Source: Musa acuminata AAA Group | Lineage: Eukaryota > Streptophyta > Magnoliopsida > Zingiberales > Musaceae | Reading direction: 5' to 3' | Length of the DNA stretch: 64,000 bases | Assembly: GCF_036884655.1 (NCBI RefSeq) | Contig: NC_088342.1 | Span: 9,543,501 to 9,607,500 of the forward strand | Shown here: in pieces, positions 21,853 through 31,890 of the stretch | Numbering within the stretch: the first letter of the stretch is position 1 | Layout of the letters: every line of letters begins with the position of its first letter | Translations under genes and position numbers: made by a program | The notes under the pieces: generated by a model | What the model saw: only the letters and a program-made list of their open reading frames with translations | What the model was told of the DNA's origin: nothing | Database searches by the model: none

Positions 21853-21971
21853 TTAAAAGTATTAAATTTGATTTTATTTATATTTACATTAATTACTAGT
21901 ATAAAAGTTTTTATTTTTTAGTTTTCTTTTTGATTTTTCCACGAATTACTTATACACACTTTAATCAACGA

Positions 21972-21988
21972 GCTGGAATAGCTCAGTT

Positions 21989-22021
<33 letters not shown>

Positions 22022-22045
22022 GAGGTTCAAGCCCTCCTTCTAGCG
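21972..22045 (+). tRNA. tRNA-Asn(GTT) copy 27
   Basis: Consensus sequence. Confidence 0.97.
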
Positions 22046-22164
22046 TTAAAAGTATTAAATTTGATTTTATTTATATTTACATTAATTACTAGTATAAAAG
22101 TTTTTATTTTTTAGTTTTCTTTTTGATTTTTCCACGAATTACTTATACACACTTTAATCAACGA

Positions 22165-22181
22165 GCTGGAATAGCTCAGTT

Positions 22182-22214
<33 letters not shown>

Positions 22215-22238
22215 GAGGTTCAAGCCCTCCTTCTAGCG
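22165..22238 (+). tRNA. tRNA-Asn(GTT) copy 28
   Basis: Consensus sequence. Confidence 0.97.
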
Positions 22239-22357
22239 TTAAAAGTATTAAATTTGATTTTATTTATATTTACATTAATTACTAGTATAAAAGTTTTTAT
22301 TTTTTAGTTTTCTTTTTGATTTTTCCACGAATTACTTATACACACTTTAATCAACGA

Positions 22358-22374
22358 GCTGGAATAGCTCAGTT

Positions 22375-22407
<33 letters not shown>

Positions 22408-22431
22408 GAGGTTCAAGCCCTCCTTCTAGCG
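22358..22431 (+). tRNA. tRNA-Asn(GTT) copy 29
   Basis: Consensus sequence. Confidence 0.97.
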
Positions 22432-22550
22432 TTAAAAGTATTAAATTTGATTTTATTTATATTTACATTAATTACTAGTATAAAAGTTTTTATTTTTTAG
22501 TTTTCTTTTTGATTTTTCCACGAATTACTTATACACACTTTAATCAACGA

Positions 22551-22567
22551 GCTGGAATAGCTCAGTT

Positions 22568-22600
<33 letters not shown>

Positions 22601-22624
22601 GAGGTTCAAGCCCTCCTTCTAGCG
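22551..22624 (+). tRNA. tRNA-Asn(GTT) copy 30
   Basis: Consensus sequence. Confidence 0.97.
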
Positions 22625-22743
22625 TTAAAAGTATTAAATTTGATTTTATTTATATTTACATTAATTACTAGTATAAAAGTTTTTATTTTTTAGTTTTCTT
22701 TTTGATTTTTCCACGAATTACTTATACACACTTTAATCAACGA

Positions 22744-22760
22744 GCTGGAATAGCTCAGTT

Positions 22761-22793
<33 letters not shown>

Positions 22794-22817
22794 GAGGTTC
22801 AAGCCCTCCTTCTAGCG
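22744..22817 (+). tRNA. tRNA-Asn(GTT) copy 31
   Basis: Consensus sequence. Confidence 0.97.
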
Positions 22818-22936
22818 TTAAAAGTATTAAATTTGATTTTATTTATATTTACATTAATTACTAGTATAAAAGTTTTTATTTTTTAGTTTTCTTTTTGATT
22901 TTTCCACGAATTACTTATACACACTTTAATCAACGA

Positions 22937-22953
22937 GCTGGAATAGCTCTGTT

Positions 22954-22986
<33 letters not shown>

Positions 22987-23010
22987 GAGGTTCAAGCCCT
23001 CCTTCTAGCG
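22937..23010 (+). tRNA. tRNA-Asn(GTT) copy 32, D-loop variant
   Basis: The conserved A14 is T (GCTCTGTTGG), which breaks the usual U8-A14 tertiary pair and changes the A box. All stems are intact. Confidence 0.92.
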
Positions 23011-23129
23011 TTAAAAGTATTAAATTTGATTTTATTTATATTTACATTAATTACTAGTATAAAAGTTTTTATTTTTTAGTTTTCTTTTTGATTTTTCCAC
23101 GAATTACTTATACACACTTTAATCAACGA

Positions 23130-23146
23130 GCTGGAATAGCTCAGTT

Positions 23147-23179
<33 letters not shown>

Positions 23180-23203
23180 GAGGTTCAAGCCCTCCTTCTA
23201 GCG
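23130..23203 (+). tRNA. tRNA-Asn(GTT) copy 33
   Basis: Consensus sequence; last intact copy. Its downstream spacer matches that of copy 9, then degenerates after about 45 bp. Confidence 0.97.
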
Positions 23204-23322
23204 TTAAAAGTATTAGATTTGATTTTATTTATATTTCCATTAATTACTTACACAATCTGTTTTTAATTTTGAAGTTTTAATTTTTATTTTTTCACTAATT
23301 ACTTATACACACTTAAGAAAAT

Positions 23323-23398
23323 AATTGAGAATTGTGTTGTTGATTACAGCATATAACTAATAAACATAAGGTTGGAGTTTCAAGTCGTCATTCTAACG
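23323..23398 (+). pseudogene. Strongly decayed tRNA-Asn unit
   Basis: It aligns over its whole length with the array tRNA but with many substitutions: GATTACAGC for the D stem side, CTAATAAACATAAGGTTGGA for the anticodon side, TTTCAAG then TTCTAACG at the 3' end. The preceding spacer also matches the array spacer, so this is an old unit at the array edge. Confidence 0.8.
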
Positions 23399-23399
23399 T

Positions 23400-23739
23400 A
23401 AAAAGTCTTATTTTTGTTTCGAAAACCAAAACTTCACCTAGTTCTGGAGCACAAAGAATGTTTTTTTTATTTTACAAATCAAAACATTACTTGGTTCTCC
23501 ATCGGTATCTTAGACTGAGTTATTGTAGATTTAGTTTTATTTCTATTTTTCCACTAATCACTTATACTTGATCTTGAGATTTTAAATTTTCATTGTCCTC
23601 AATGGTTCAAAACTTAAAATCTTTGGTATGTTAGATTAATAGTTGTAGAATTAGTTTTCTTTCTATTTTTCCACCAATCACTTATATTTGATCTTGAGCT
23701 TCTGAATATTTATTGTCCTCGGTAGTTCAAAACTTAAAT
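23400..23739. repeat. Diverged array-flank repeats, left of the retroelement
   Basis: Units of roughly 110 bp with 'TTAGTTTTATTTCTATTTTT', CCACTAATCACTTATA, 'TTTGATCTTGAG' and ATTGTCCTC(G/A). The same family continues after the retrotransposon, so the element split this field. Confidence 0.75.
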
Positions 23740-24243
23740 CGAGTGAACGGGCATTAACGTCGACTCGACGTCCCCAACGTCACCCCCTCAGCCAGCGGCT
23801 CCCTCGCCCATACCCTGCACGTTCACCCAAACGCAGAGGGCGACGATCGATGCCGCCCATACCCTGTGACAGGATGGTCCGCCACGCGACCCTAATGGCA
23901 ATGTCAAATCCAGCCAGAGGCACGACCCTGTTCTGACAGGCAGGAACATCAGGTAATATCAGATCCAAACTATAAAGAGTCGGGGGCCCTAAAGGTCAAG
24001 GTAAGGGGGAACTCTTCAGAAAAAAGTCCTCTTCTCGTTCACTAATTGGACCGTCGGAGGGGTCGGGCCAGAAAGGCGGTCCGACCTTTGTGCAGGTACA
24101 CGACGATCGCATTGCCAGGGGACTGTCACGAGCGCTCACCCAAAAGACGTCAAGATGCTCTACCCGTGATCTTCGGCATCCGGACCCCTGAACCGAGCCG
24201 TGTCGTCCCGAGATTACGGCTTAAACGGGTGCAGACCGTATCA
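23740..24243 (+). repeat. 5' LTR (truncated)
   Basis: It matches 28672-29214 of the 3' LTR, without a 39-bp stretch present there at about 29058-29096. It ends ...TATCA where the 3' copy has CATCA. Confidence 0.93.
23971..23977 (+). promoter_or_regulatory. LTR TATA box
   Basis: TATAAAG in a GC-rich context inside the 5' LTR; the equivalent in the 3' LTR is at 28903-28909. It is the probable Pol II promoter of the element. Confidence 0.65.
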
Positions 24244-24245
24244 GA

Positions 24246-27200
24246 ATGGCGCTAGAAGGAGGGCCCCGAATGCCGAACGATCCTCACGCCGACCCCGTCG
24301 GACCCGTCACCCACGGAGTAGGAGGAATGCCGACGTCAACGCCAGATCGTTATTGGCGCCTGTTCAACGACTTAGGGATGCCACCCCCATTACCCGCGGT
24401 CGACCCCCCGGCCGTACCGCCCGAGGCGTTTTTCGCCCTCGCTAAGCAAGTGCAGGGAATGGTGGAGATAATGCAGACCGTTGTCCCACTTATTCCCGAA
24501 AGCAGGCGACTGACAGACGCCTCCGCCGACCCAGCCCATCAAAGGCCGGGCACGGGACAGGATGCAACCAGCGAAACCCGAGACGGGGCCGTCCGCCACG
24601 AGGGTTCGCCCACACGCGTTTCTCCTGCACCCTCCCGAGCCGCACGACGCCGCCCCGAGCCTGACACCGTATTGTCCGACTCGGCGGACAGCTTCATTAA
24701 GGTACAATTCTCCCAGGTCAATCGCCGCCTGGACGAGTTCCGACGCGAGCTTCAAAGGTCGCGGGATGAATCAAACGAGGGCACCTGGGGGGGGGGGATC
24801 CCCTTTTGTTCAGGAAATACAAGAAAAACCTGTCCACCTCAACTTTAGGGTGCCGGCCTTAGAAACATACGACGGCGGCTCCGACCCAGCGGAGCATGTC
24901 GCCGCGTTCAGAACTCAGATGGCCCTTTACGGCACGTCCGATGCGCTAATGTGTCGTACGTTCCCGACCACCTTCAGAGGACCAGCACACGCATGGTTCA
25001 GCCGGCTGCGCCAATCCTCAATCGCATCTTTTGACCAGTTCGCCAAGGAGTTCGAACAAAACTTCCTCACCAGCGCGCGGCCTCGGCCTTCCATAACCGC
25101 CCTGCTGGCACTGTCGCAGCACGAAGAGGAAACGCTCGCACAGTTTGTGACACGCTTCGCCGCGGAGATCCGCGGGTATTCGGACACTCACCCCTCTTTG
25201 ATCATGCAGGCGTTCCTGACGGGGCTGAAACCCTTGAGGTTCTTCTGGTCACTAATTGAGAAGCTGCCCGCCACTGTCCCTGAGATGCTCCACCGGGCCA
25301 ACCAATACGTCGCCGGCGAAGCGTTGGCAGCAGGAAGACGCACGGTCGGGAAGAAGTCGCAGACCGAGCAACCCCAAGCCGCCGCCTCGTCGGTCGACCC
25401 CCAACCCCGTCGGAGGCTCGACCATCCCGAGCAGCGGCTCCCGAGGCCTCCGCCCCTCCCACTCAACACGCCTCGTACCGAGATCTTCCTCCAGATCAGG
25501 GAGAAAGGTCTTTTGCGGCCCCCCAATCCCATGAGAGCTACTTACAAAAATCGGTTGAAATACTGCAGGTTCCACCGAGACCATGGCCATGACACAGAAG
25601 ACTGCCACGACCTCCAGAACCAGATTGAGGAGCTGATCAGAAGAGGGTACCTCGGCCGTTCTCTCAAGGAACCCCGGGAAGCAACCCCGCGTCCCCGGAT
25701 GCCCGTGGAAAGGCAGGTTGACGTCATCATCGGGGGACCGGCGGCAGGCGGTAGCAGCTCAAGCGCAAGGAAATCCTATGCCCGGAGCTCGGTCGAGAAA
25801 CGCCCCCGACCCAAGCTAGAACCCGAAATCTCTTTTGGGGCCGAGGAGGGGGAAAGGTCCCATCATGACGACGCTCTGGTGATCTCTATCCAGATCGCTA
25901 ACGCTCGGGTAAAGCGAGTAATGGTCGACACTGGGAGCTCCGCCGACGTTCTGTACCTCGACGCCTTCAAAAGGCTCGGCTTGCCCACCGAGGACCTCAT
26001 TCCCATGAGCTCGGCACTCACGGGATTCACCGGAGACTCAATCTCCCCGCTCGGCACCACCACACTCCCTGTCACCATTGGGGAGGAACCAAGGACCAAG
26101 ACAATAATGACTACGTTCATGGTGGTCAACCTGCCCTCGGCCTACAACGTCATCCTCGGACGCCCAACGCTCAACAAGCTAAAAGCGGTGGTCTCAACCT
26201 ACCACCGAGCCATCAAGTTTCCCACCTCGGCGGGGGTCGGAGAGTCACGAAGCGACCCAGGCGAGTCGAGAAGGTGCTACCTCACCGCGGTCTCCCTCCC
26301 GAAGAGAGCATGCCCCCATGTCCCAGACCCTCGAGAAGAGGCCGCCACATCAACGCACCTTGAACCACCCGAGCAGCTTACCGAGGTACCAATAAAGGGA
26401 GACTGGCCCGGTCAGACTGTGAAAATCGGCGCAGCCCAGCCCGAAGAAAACCAGCTCCAGCTCGTCGAGTTCCTGAAGGCAAACGCCGATGTATTCGCAT
26501 GGTCGCCCAAGGAAATGCCAGGGATCGATCGGACGGTAGCCGAACACCAACTTAACATCAATCCCGAGGCCAGGCCGGTGAAGCAAAGACCACGGAGGTT
26601 CGCCCCCGACCGGCAGAAGGCTATCAGCGAAGAAGTCGACCGATTGACAGAGGCTGGATTCATTTCCGAAGTAAAGTACCCCCAGTGGCTGTCAAATGTA
26701 GTCCTCGTTAAAAAACCAAATGGAAGCTGGCGGATGTGCGTTGACTACACAAATCTCAACCGGGCGTGTGCCAAAGACTACTACCCGCTCCCGAGAATAG
26801 ATCAGCTAGTCGATGCCACCTCGGGTTACGAACTCCTTACCTTCTTGGACGCATACTCGGGCTACAACCAAATCCGCATGGCACCAGCGGACCAAGAGAA
26901 CACCGCCTTCATCACCGACAGAGGAATATATTGCTACAAGGTGATGCCGTTCGGCTTAAAGAACGCTGGGGCAACCTACCAGAGGATGGTCGACAAGCTG
27001 TTCAGACGCCAAATTGGCAGGAACATGGAAATATATGTGGACGACATGATCGTAAAGAGCAGAACCGCGGAGGCGCACCTGGCCGACTTGGCGGAAACCT
27101 TTCAGACCCTCAGGCGATTCAATATGCGTTTGAACCCCGCAAAGTGCGTCTTCGGGGTTAGCTCGGGGAGATTCCTCGGCTTCGTCATCCACCAGAGGGG

Positions 27201-28560
27201 AATAGACGCCAACCCAGAAAAGGTACGGGCCATAACCCGGATGCACTCACCCCGCTCCGTCAAAGAAGTACAGTGTCTCACGAGGAAACTGGCGGCGCTC
27301 AGTAGATTCATATCCAGGTCGGGCGACAGATGCCTGCCCTTCTTCCAGGCCCTGCAACAAGTCAACAACTTCACCTGGACACCCGAGTGCGAGGAAGCTT
27401 TTGAAGACCTAAAGGCGTACCTTACCCGCCTACCCCGACTCGCTTCCCCTGAGCCAGGGGAAACCCTGGGACTTTACTTAGTGACGTCAGCACGGGCAGT
27501 CAACTCGGTACTGGTCCGAGAAGCACCGCCGAAGCAGCAGCCCATCTATTACGTTAGCCACGTCCTCGCCGGGGCCGAGGCGCGGTACCCCCCTATCGAA
27601 AGGCTGGCTCTGGCGTTGGTAAAGACGGCGCGAAAGCTACGCCCATACTTCCAGTCCTACACAATCAAAGTCATCACCGACCAGCCGCTGCATAAAATCC
27701 TATCCAAGTTTGACGTGTCGGGTCGAATGTTACGATGGTCGGTCGAGCTCAGCGAGTTCGACATCCAATACTCTCCTCGGAACGCCATCAAAGCCCAGGT
27801 ACTGGCCGACTTCATCTCTGAACTAACGCCCGAGGATTGTGCAGAGGGACGGAAGGATACCGACCGTGCGTGGACCCTGCACGTTGACGGCTCCGCCATC
27901 ACCGGTGCGGCCGGAGTCGGCCTCATCCTTAAAAGCCCTACTGGAGAAACCTACGAAAGGTCCATCCGACTGTAATTCCAAGCCACCAACAACGAAGCCG
28001 AGTACGAGGCGCTACTACATGGCCTACGCCTCGCCTTGGAGATGCAGGTAGACAACCTCGAGGTATTCAACGACTCTCAACTAGTGACGGGACACGTGAA
28101 TGGGAGCTACGAGGCCAGGGACCCCACGATGGTATCATACCTGGCGGAAACACAGCGGCTCGCCCGCCTCTTCAGCCGGTTCTCAATCACACAAGTGCCC
28201 CGGGCCCAAAACGCATCCGCCGATGCTCTGGCAAAAGCAGCCTTCGCACGGGGTTTAGAAAAAGCCTCCGTGACCGAGCCCATAACGGCCCCGACCATAC
28301 CATCCTGCGGCGTCGTCGAGACCCGAACCCCGCCGAACTGGATGGAGGAAATACTCCGCTTCAAGACAGATGGGACGGAGCCCGACAACCCGGCGGCAGC
28401 AAGACAACTAAGGCGAACGCAGGCCTGGTATAGCTTGGTCGGCGGGAAGCTGTACCGCAGAGGTTTCTCACAGCCCCTCTTGCTCTGCCTCGCACCCCCC
28501 GAGGCCCACACCATCCTTGCCGAGCTTCACAAGGGAGTCACCATGAAGTCAACGGGGATA
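24246..28560 (+). pseudogene. Broken gag-pol of the Tat-type Gypsy element
   Basis: Gag begins in the frame with ATG at 24246 (overlapping the PBS) or 24270 and runs to an 11-G run at 24787-24797, after which the frame changes. The downstream frame is open to a TAA at 27973-27975. Domains in order: Gag (about 24830-25360, AHAWFSRL, FDQFAKEFEQNF); a Cys/His knuckle-like CRFHRDHGHDTEDC near 25563; aspartic protease (VDTGSSADVL, 25924 on); reverse transcriptase (FLDAYSGYNQ; YVDD at 27034-27045); RNase H (about 27440-27820); and the second RNase H (HVDGSA near 27882, then NNEAEYEALLHGL after the stop). Beyond about 28540 only the first part of the integrase zinc-binding region remains (GGKLYRRG ... 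LAELHKGV); the catalytic core is absent. It is not autonomous. Confidence 0.92.
24247..24264 (+). promoter_or_regulatory. Primer-binding site complementary to tRNA-Asn(GTT)
   Basis: TGGCGCTAGAAGGAGGGC lies 3 nt after the 5' LTR. It is the exact reverse complement of the 3' end of the array tRNA plus the added CCA, with 18 matching positions before divergence. It would prime minus-strand cDNA synthesis from tRNA-Asn. Confidence 0.93.
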
Positions 28561-28612
28561 CGGACCATGACGCCAGCCGTCCCATGGGAGGACAATCGAA
28601 GTGACTCCACTC

Positions 28613-28618
28613 AGGGGG
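28613..28618 (+). other. Short polypurine tract
   Basis: AGGGGG directly before TGATG, the start of the 3' LTR. It is the expected primer site for plus-strand synthesis and fixes the LTR border. Confidence 0.65.
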
Positions 28619-29214
28619 TGATGGCGACGCGACATGCCGTGACACCCTCCGCGCGTGGGCCGCACCCTGCCCGAGTGAACGGGCATTAACGTCGACCCGA
28701 CGTCCCCAACGTCACCCCCTCAGCCAGTGGCTCCCTCGCCCATACCTTGCACGTTCACCCAAACGCAGAGGGCGACGATCGATGCCGCCCATACCCTGCG
28801 ACAGGATGGTCCGCCACGCGACCCTAATGGCAATGTCAAATCCAGCCAGAGGCACGACCCTGTTCTGACAGGCAAGAACATCAGGTAATATCAGATCCAA
28901 ACTATAAAGAGTCGGGGGCCCTAAAGGTCAAGGTAAGGGGGAACTCTTCAGAAAAAAGTCCTCTTCTCGTCCACTAATTGGACCGTCGGAGGGGTCGAGC
29001 CAGAAAGGCGGTCCGACCTTTGTGCAGGTACACGACGACCGCATTGCCAGGGGACTGCAGCTAGCCATCTCAGAATACCACGCTCTAATCGGGTTGTCAC
29101 GAGCGCTCACCCAAAAGACGTCAAGAGGCTCTACCCGTGATCTTCGGCATCCGGACCCCTGAACCGAGCCGTGTCGTCCCGAGATTACGGCTTAAACGGG
29201 TGCAGACCGCATCA
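28619..29214 (+). repeat. 3' LTR (complete, 596 bp)
   Basis: It begins TGATG and ends CATCA, a perfect 5-bp terminal inverted repeat with the canonical TG..CA ends. It contains the TATA box and a 39-bp block lost from the 5' LTR. Confidence 0.9.
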
Positions 29215-30249
29215 CAAGTTTTCTTTTAAATTTCTAAAATCGAATCATCAACTAGTTCTTGATTGGTATGTTAGACTGATAGTTGAATTAGTTTTATTTC
29301 TATTTTTCCATCAATCACTTATATTTGATCTTGGGCTTCTGAATATTTATTGTCCTCACTAGTTCATTTTTGTTGTACATTAAACTGACAGGTATTGTAG
29401 AATTAGTTTTCACTCTATTTTTTCGCCAATCATATTTGATCTTGATCTTATGAATTTTTATTGTCCTCCTTCTGTCACAAGGATTTTTTTTGTATGTTAG
29501 ACTGATAGTTGTTGTAGAATTATTTTTTTTTTAATTTCACCAATAGCTTATATTTGATCTTAAGCTTCTGAATTTTTATTGTCCTCGGTAGTTCAAAATT
29601 TAAAATTTGAAATCATATACTATATTTTTTAAGAACTCAGCATATATCTTATTCTATATTAACTTCAGCTTTTTGTGCCCTGCTTTCCTTGTTTCATCAT
29701 CATGTATGCCTGAACATCACGAACTTTAGCTATGCCAAATCAGAATGGTAAAGAAGACTAACACAGAATGCCAAATCTGAAAATGCTTTAGCAGCCATTT
29801 AACATTTACTTTAGAACAAACAGCTTGTAAGCTAACAGGTAATCGAACTGTTGAATGTGTCTGTGATTAGTAGGAACAGATAAGGGTACTGGCAGATACT
29901 AGCATGGCAGCTCCTTGTGCTTGTCTAGGGACAATAATGTTATTTGCGCCTGCTGTAATGCTTCCTTGGAAGAAATGAATTCCCTGCTGCACAACACTAT
30001 AACACCAAATTTGATTTGATTCAAACAACTCAAGAACGAGGCTGATAGCAATCTGATATCCACCTCTCTTTGCAAGAACTCGGGGGGTGGTCGAGGCTGC
30101 AGCTCTGTTTTACCACCATAATAGGTATGTCTGTTAAAGATCTCTCCTGATCAACTATACAGTTTGCTGGATGATTTGTGAATCTCAGTTATTGTGTTTC
30201 AGTCACCAATAGTACTGTCCATATAAGATTGAAATGCCACTAATTAAGA
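29215..30249. repeat. Diverged array-flank repeats, right of the retroelement
   Basis: Continuation of the 23.4-23.7 kb repeats (GGTATGTTAGACTGATAG, 'TTTGATCTTGAGCTTCTGAA', ATTGTCCTC). From about 29823 to 30180 it resembles the left flank of the array: GAACTGTTGAATGTGTCTGT here against 14,230-14,255, and GCAGCTCTGTTTTACCACCA here against about 16,230-16,250. Confidence 0.65.
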
Positions 30250-30319
30250 GCTGGAATATCTCAGTTAAAGTGCATGATTGTAAACCCTAAGATCGGAGGT
30301 TTAAACCCTCTTTCTGGCA
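30250..30319 (+). pseudogene. Decayed tRNA-Asn copy, right flank
   Basis: GCTGGAATATCTCAGTTAAA, then GATCGGAGGTTTAAACCCTC and TTTCTGGCA clearly match the array tRNA. The D loop is shortened and the anticodon arm has lost pairing. Confidence 0.88.
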
Positions 30320-31189
30320 TTTAATTTTTTTTTAATTTAAATTTTATTTTTGGAGTATGTGTTTTAACTCTATTGAATTATCTGTCTTAACAAACATTAT
30401 TATTATAGATAAAATTTGATTTTTATTTAACTCTGTCATGATCTTTGAAACTCTTTCTACTTGAGTCAATTGAATTCTCTATTTTACCAAACATACATTA
30501 CTTAACTTAGGGTTTTTATTTAATTTTATTTTTGATCTATGTGGCCTAAGTCTCACCAATAACAATTTCCTTTTTAATTTTAATTTTGTTTTTGGAGTAT
30601 GTGGCTTATCTGTCTTACCAAACATTGTTATTATAGATAAGATATTGAATTTTATTTAACTCTATCTTGATCTTTGAAATTTTTTCTCTTACCATACATT
30701 GGTCTTGTAGATTGATAATTGTTGTCGAATTATCATTTATTTTTTATATTTTGATTTTATTTTTGAAGTCTGTGACTTGAGCCTATTTGAATTATCTGTC
30801 TTACCAAACTTGAATATGATAGATAAAATATTACTTTTTATTTAACTCTAGACTGATCTTTTGAATTCTAATGTCTTCCCATACATCACTTGAATTAGGC
30901 TTCATGATGGATTACAGCTTAACATTTTAAAGATAAACATCCTCTAATTATCATAGTTTCCTACTATGCACAGAAACCGTGATTTTTTCTTATTTCATTT
31001 TTCTGAACTTTTGTTGATCTTTTTAATTGTATTGTGTTACCAAATATTAATATGATAACTGAAAATTGTTGAATCAGCTTTGAGTATCTAAATAACCAAT
31101 TTTAGAACCAACCATTGATGCAATGAATAGATAGTTTAGTCTTATGGTTTCCAATTGATAAGGCATATTTTGGTCCAAGATAACTCACC
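30320..31189. other. AT-rich non-coding DNA with diverged repeats
   Basis: 'TTATCTGTCTTACCAAACAT'-like phrases recur with AT-rich filler. No gene is seen. Confidence 0.5.
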
Positions 31190-31890
31190 GTAAACATCAC
31201 AAACGAAGTGATACGAATGTAACACTGTATGCCATCGGAACCATGAGATGCATGCCACCGGAACCATGGGGTGCACGCCACATCAAGTTCCAACTATACA
31301 ACTATGCGACCTAACCACCACCCTAAGAGCCTAGGGCGGTATCATCTGATGCCGTAGAAGCACCCCCCAGAGATGCCATCTCGTCAGAGGGGATGTCCCA
31401 CCTCGCAAGGGTCAACGGGCACATTAAACTAAGGCGCGATTGACTCTTGCACGTAGGGATAAATATCTCCGGCCGACCCCAAGGAAGCGGGGAAGAAAAA
31501 GGGGAAAAAAACCAATCTAACTTGCTCATCGGAGGGGCCAAAGTTGGGACACACTCGATGAAAGCCTTTTTGCAGGGAGATGGTCGTCATCAAGTCACAG
31601 GCGCTTTCACCTCGAAGTCGTCTCCCAATACGCAGAGGAGGGCGAACTAGTGGCTCGGATCCGATAGGTGCTAGTCTCGTCTCCTGTTCCAAAGAGGAGC
31701 CCACATAGTGAGGAAGGTCACCATCTATCCTAGGGATGAGCGGACACGTCTTCCCACAAATGGAGCTCGAGGTCAACGGACCTTGGAAAGACAACCCTCG
31801 CATTCCCACCAGAAGTTCCCGACATCGACACGTAGGCCTAACCGTACTGACTCATCAATCACGGTACCTTTGTTAACCAACACCAACTAA
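31190..31890. mobile_element. GC-rich island, possible LTR fragment
   Basis: A sharp rise in GC within AT-rich DNA, open in several frames on both strands with no recognisable domain. It has GATAAATA near 31458, LTR-like composition, and a 23-bp repeat in two copies at about 31227-31273 (TGCCACCGGAACCATGGGGT). No second LTR, PBS or target duplication was found, so this is only a suggestion of a decayed solo LTR. Confidence 0.35.

Larger units (their letters stand above)
16963..23203 (+). repeat. Tandem array of 33 nuclear tRNA-Asn(GTT) genes
   Basis: A 74-nt tRNA gene plus an AT-rich spacer of about 119 bp is repeated head to tail on the plus strand 33 times. Start-to-start spacing is 192, 194, 196 and 187 bp for the first four steps, then 193 bp, except 187 bp between copies 19 and 20. 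Each tRNA carries an internal A box (TAGCTCAGTTGG) and B box (GGTTCAAGCCC). Most spacers have TTATACA about 25 nt upstream, a CAA a few bases before the gene, and the first T4 run about 20 nt downstream, all expected for plant RNA polymerase III genes. By eye, 28 copies are identical in the tRNA; copies 2, 3, 4, 19 and 32 vary. Spacers are also nearly identical from copy 5 on. Confidence 0.97.
23740..29214 (+). mobile_element. Defective Ty3/Gypsy LTR retrotransposon, Tat-type (dual RNase H)
   Basis: 5,475 bp with two LTRs, a tRNA-Asn PBS, gag, protease, RT, RNase H and a second (archaeal-type) RNase H, in the order expected for the Tat lineage. It is GC-rich against AT-rich surroundings. Breaks: the 5' LTR lacks its first 53 bp and has a 39-bp internal deletion; there is a frameshift at an 11-G run in gag; a TAA lies at the start of the second RNase H; and nearly all of the integrase is missing. 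The LTRs differ by about 10 substitutions over 504 aligned bases (counted by eye), so the insertion is fairly young. No target-site duplication can be seen because the left end is truncated. Confidence 0.93.

Noticed and set aside
16963..23203. CRISPR-like regular repeat array
   Set aside because: The repeated part folds as a complete tRNA and the spacers are nearly identical, unlike CRISPR spacers; the host is a plant.
16963..23203. Plastid-derived trnN insertion
   Set aside because: The acceptor and T-stem sequences match the nuclear cytosolic type of plant tRNA-Asn; plastid trnN has different stems.
23780..23968. 62-aa minus ORF, repeated at 28712-28900
   Set aside because: Both copies lie in the LTRs and only repeat because the LTRs do; no domain.
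23740..29214. Endogenous pararetrovirus (banana streak type)
   Set aside because: The element has LTRs, a tRNA-Asn PBS and Tat-type dual RNase H; no movement-protein or pararetroviral layout.
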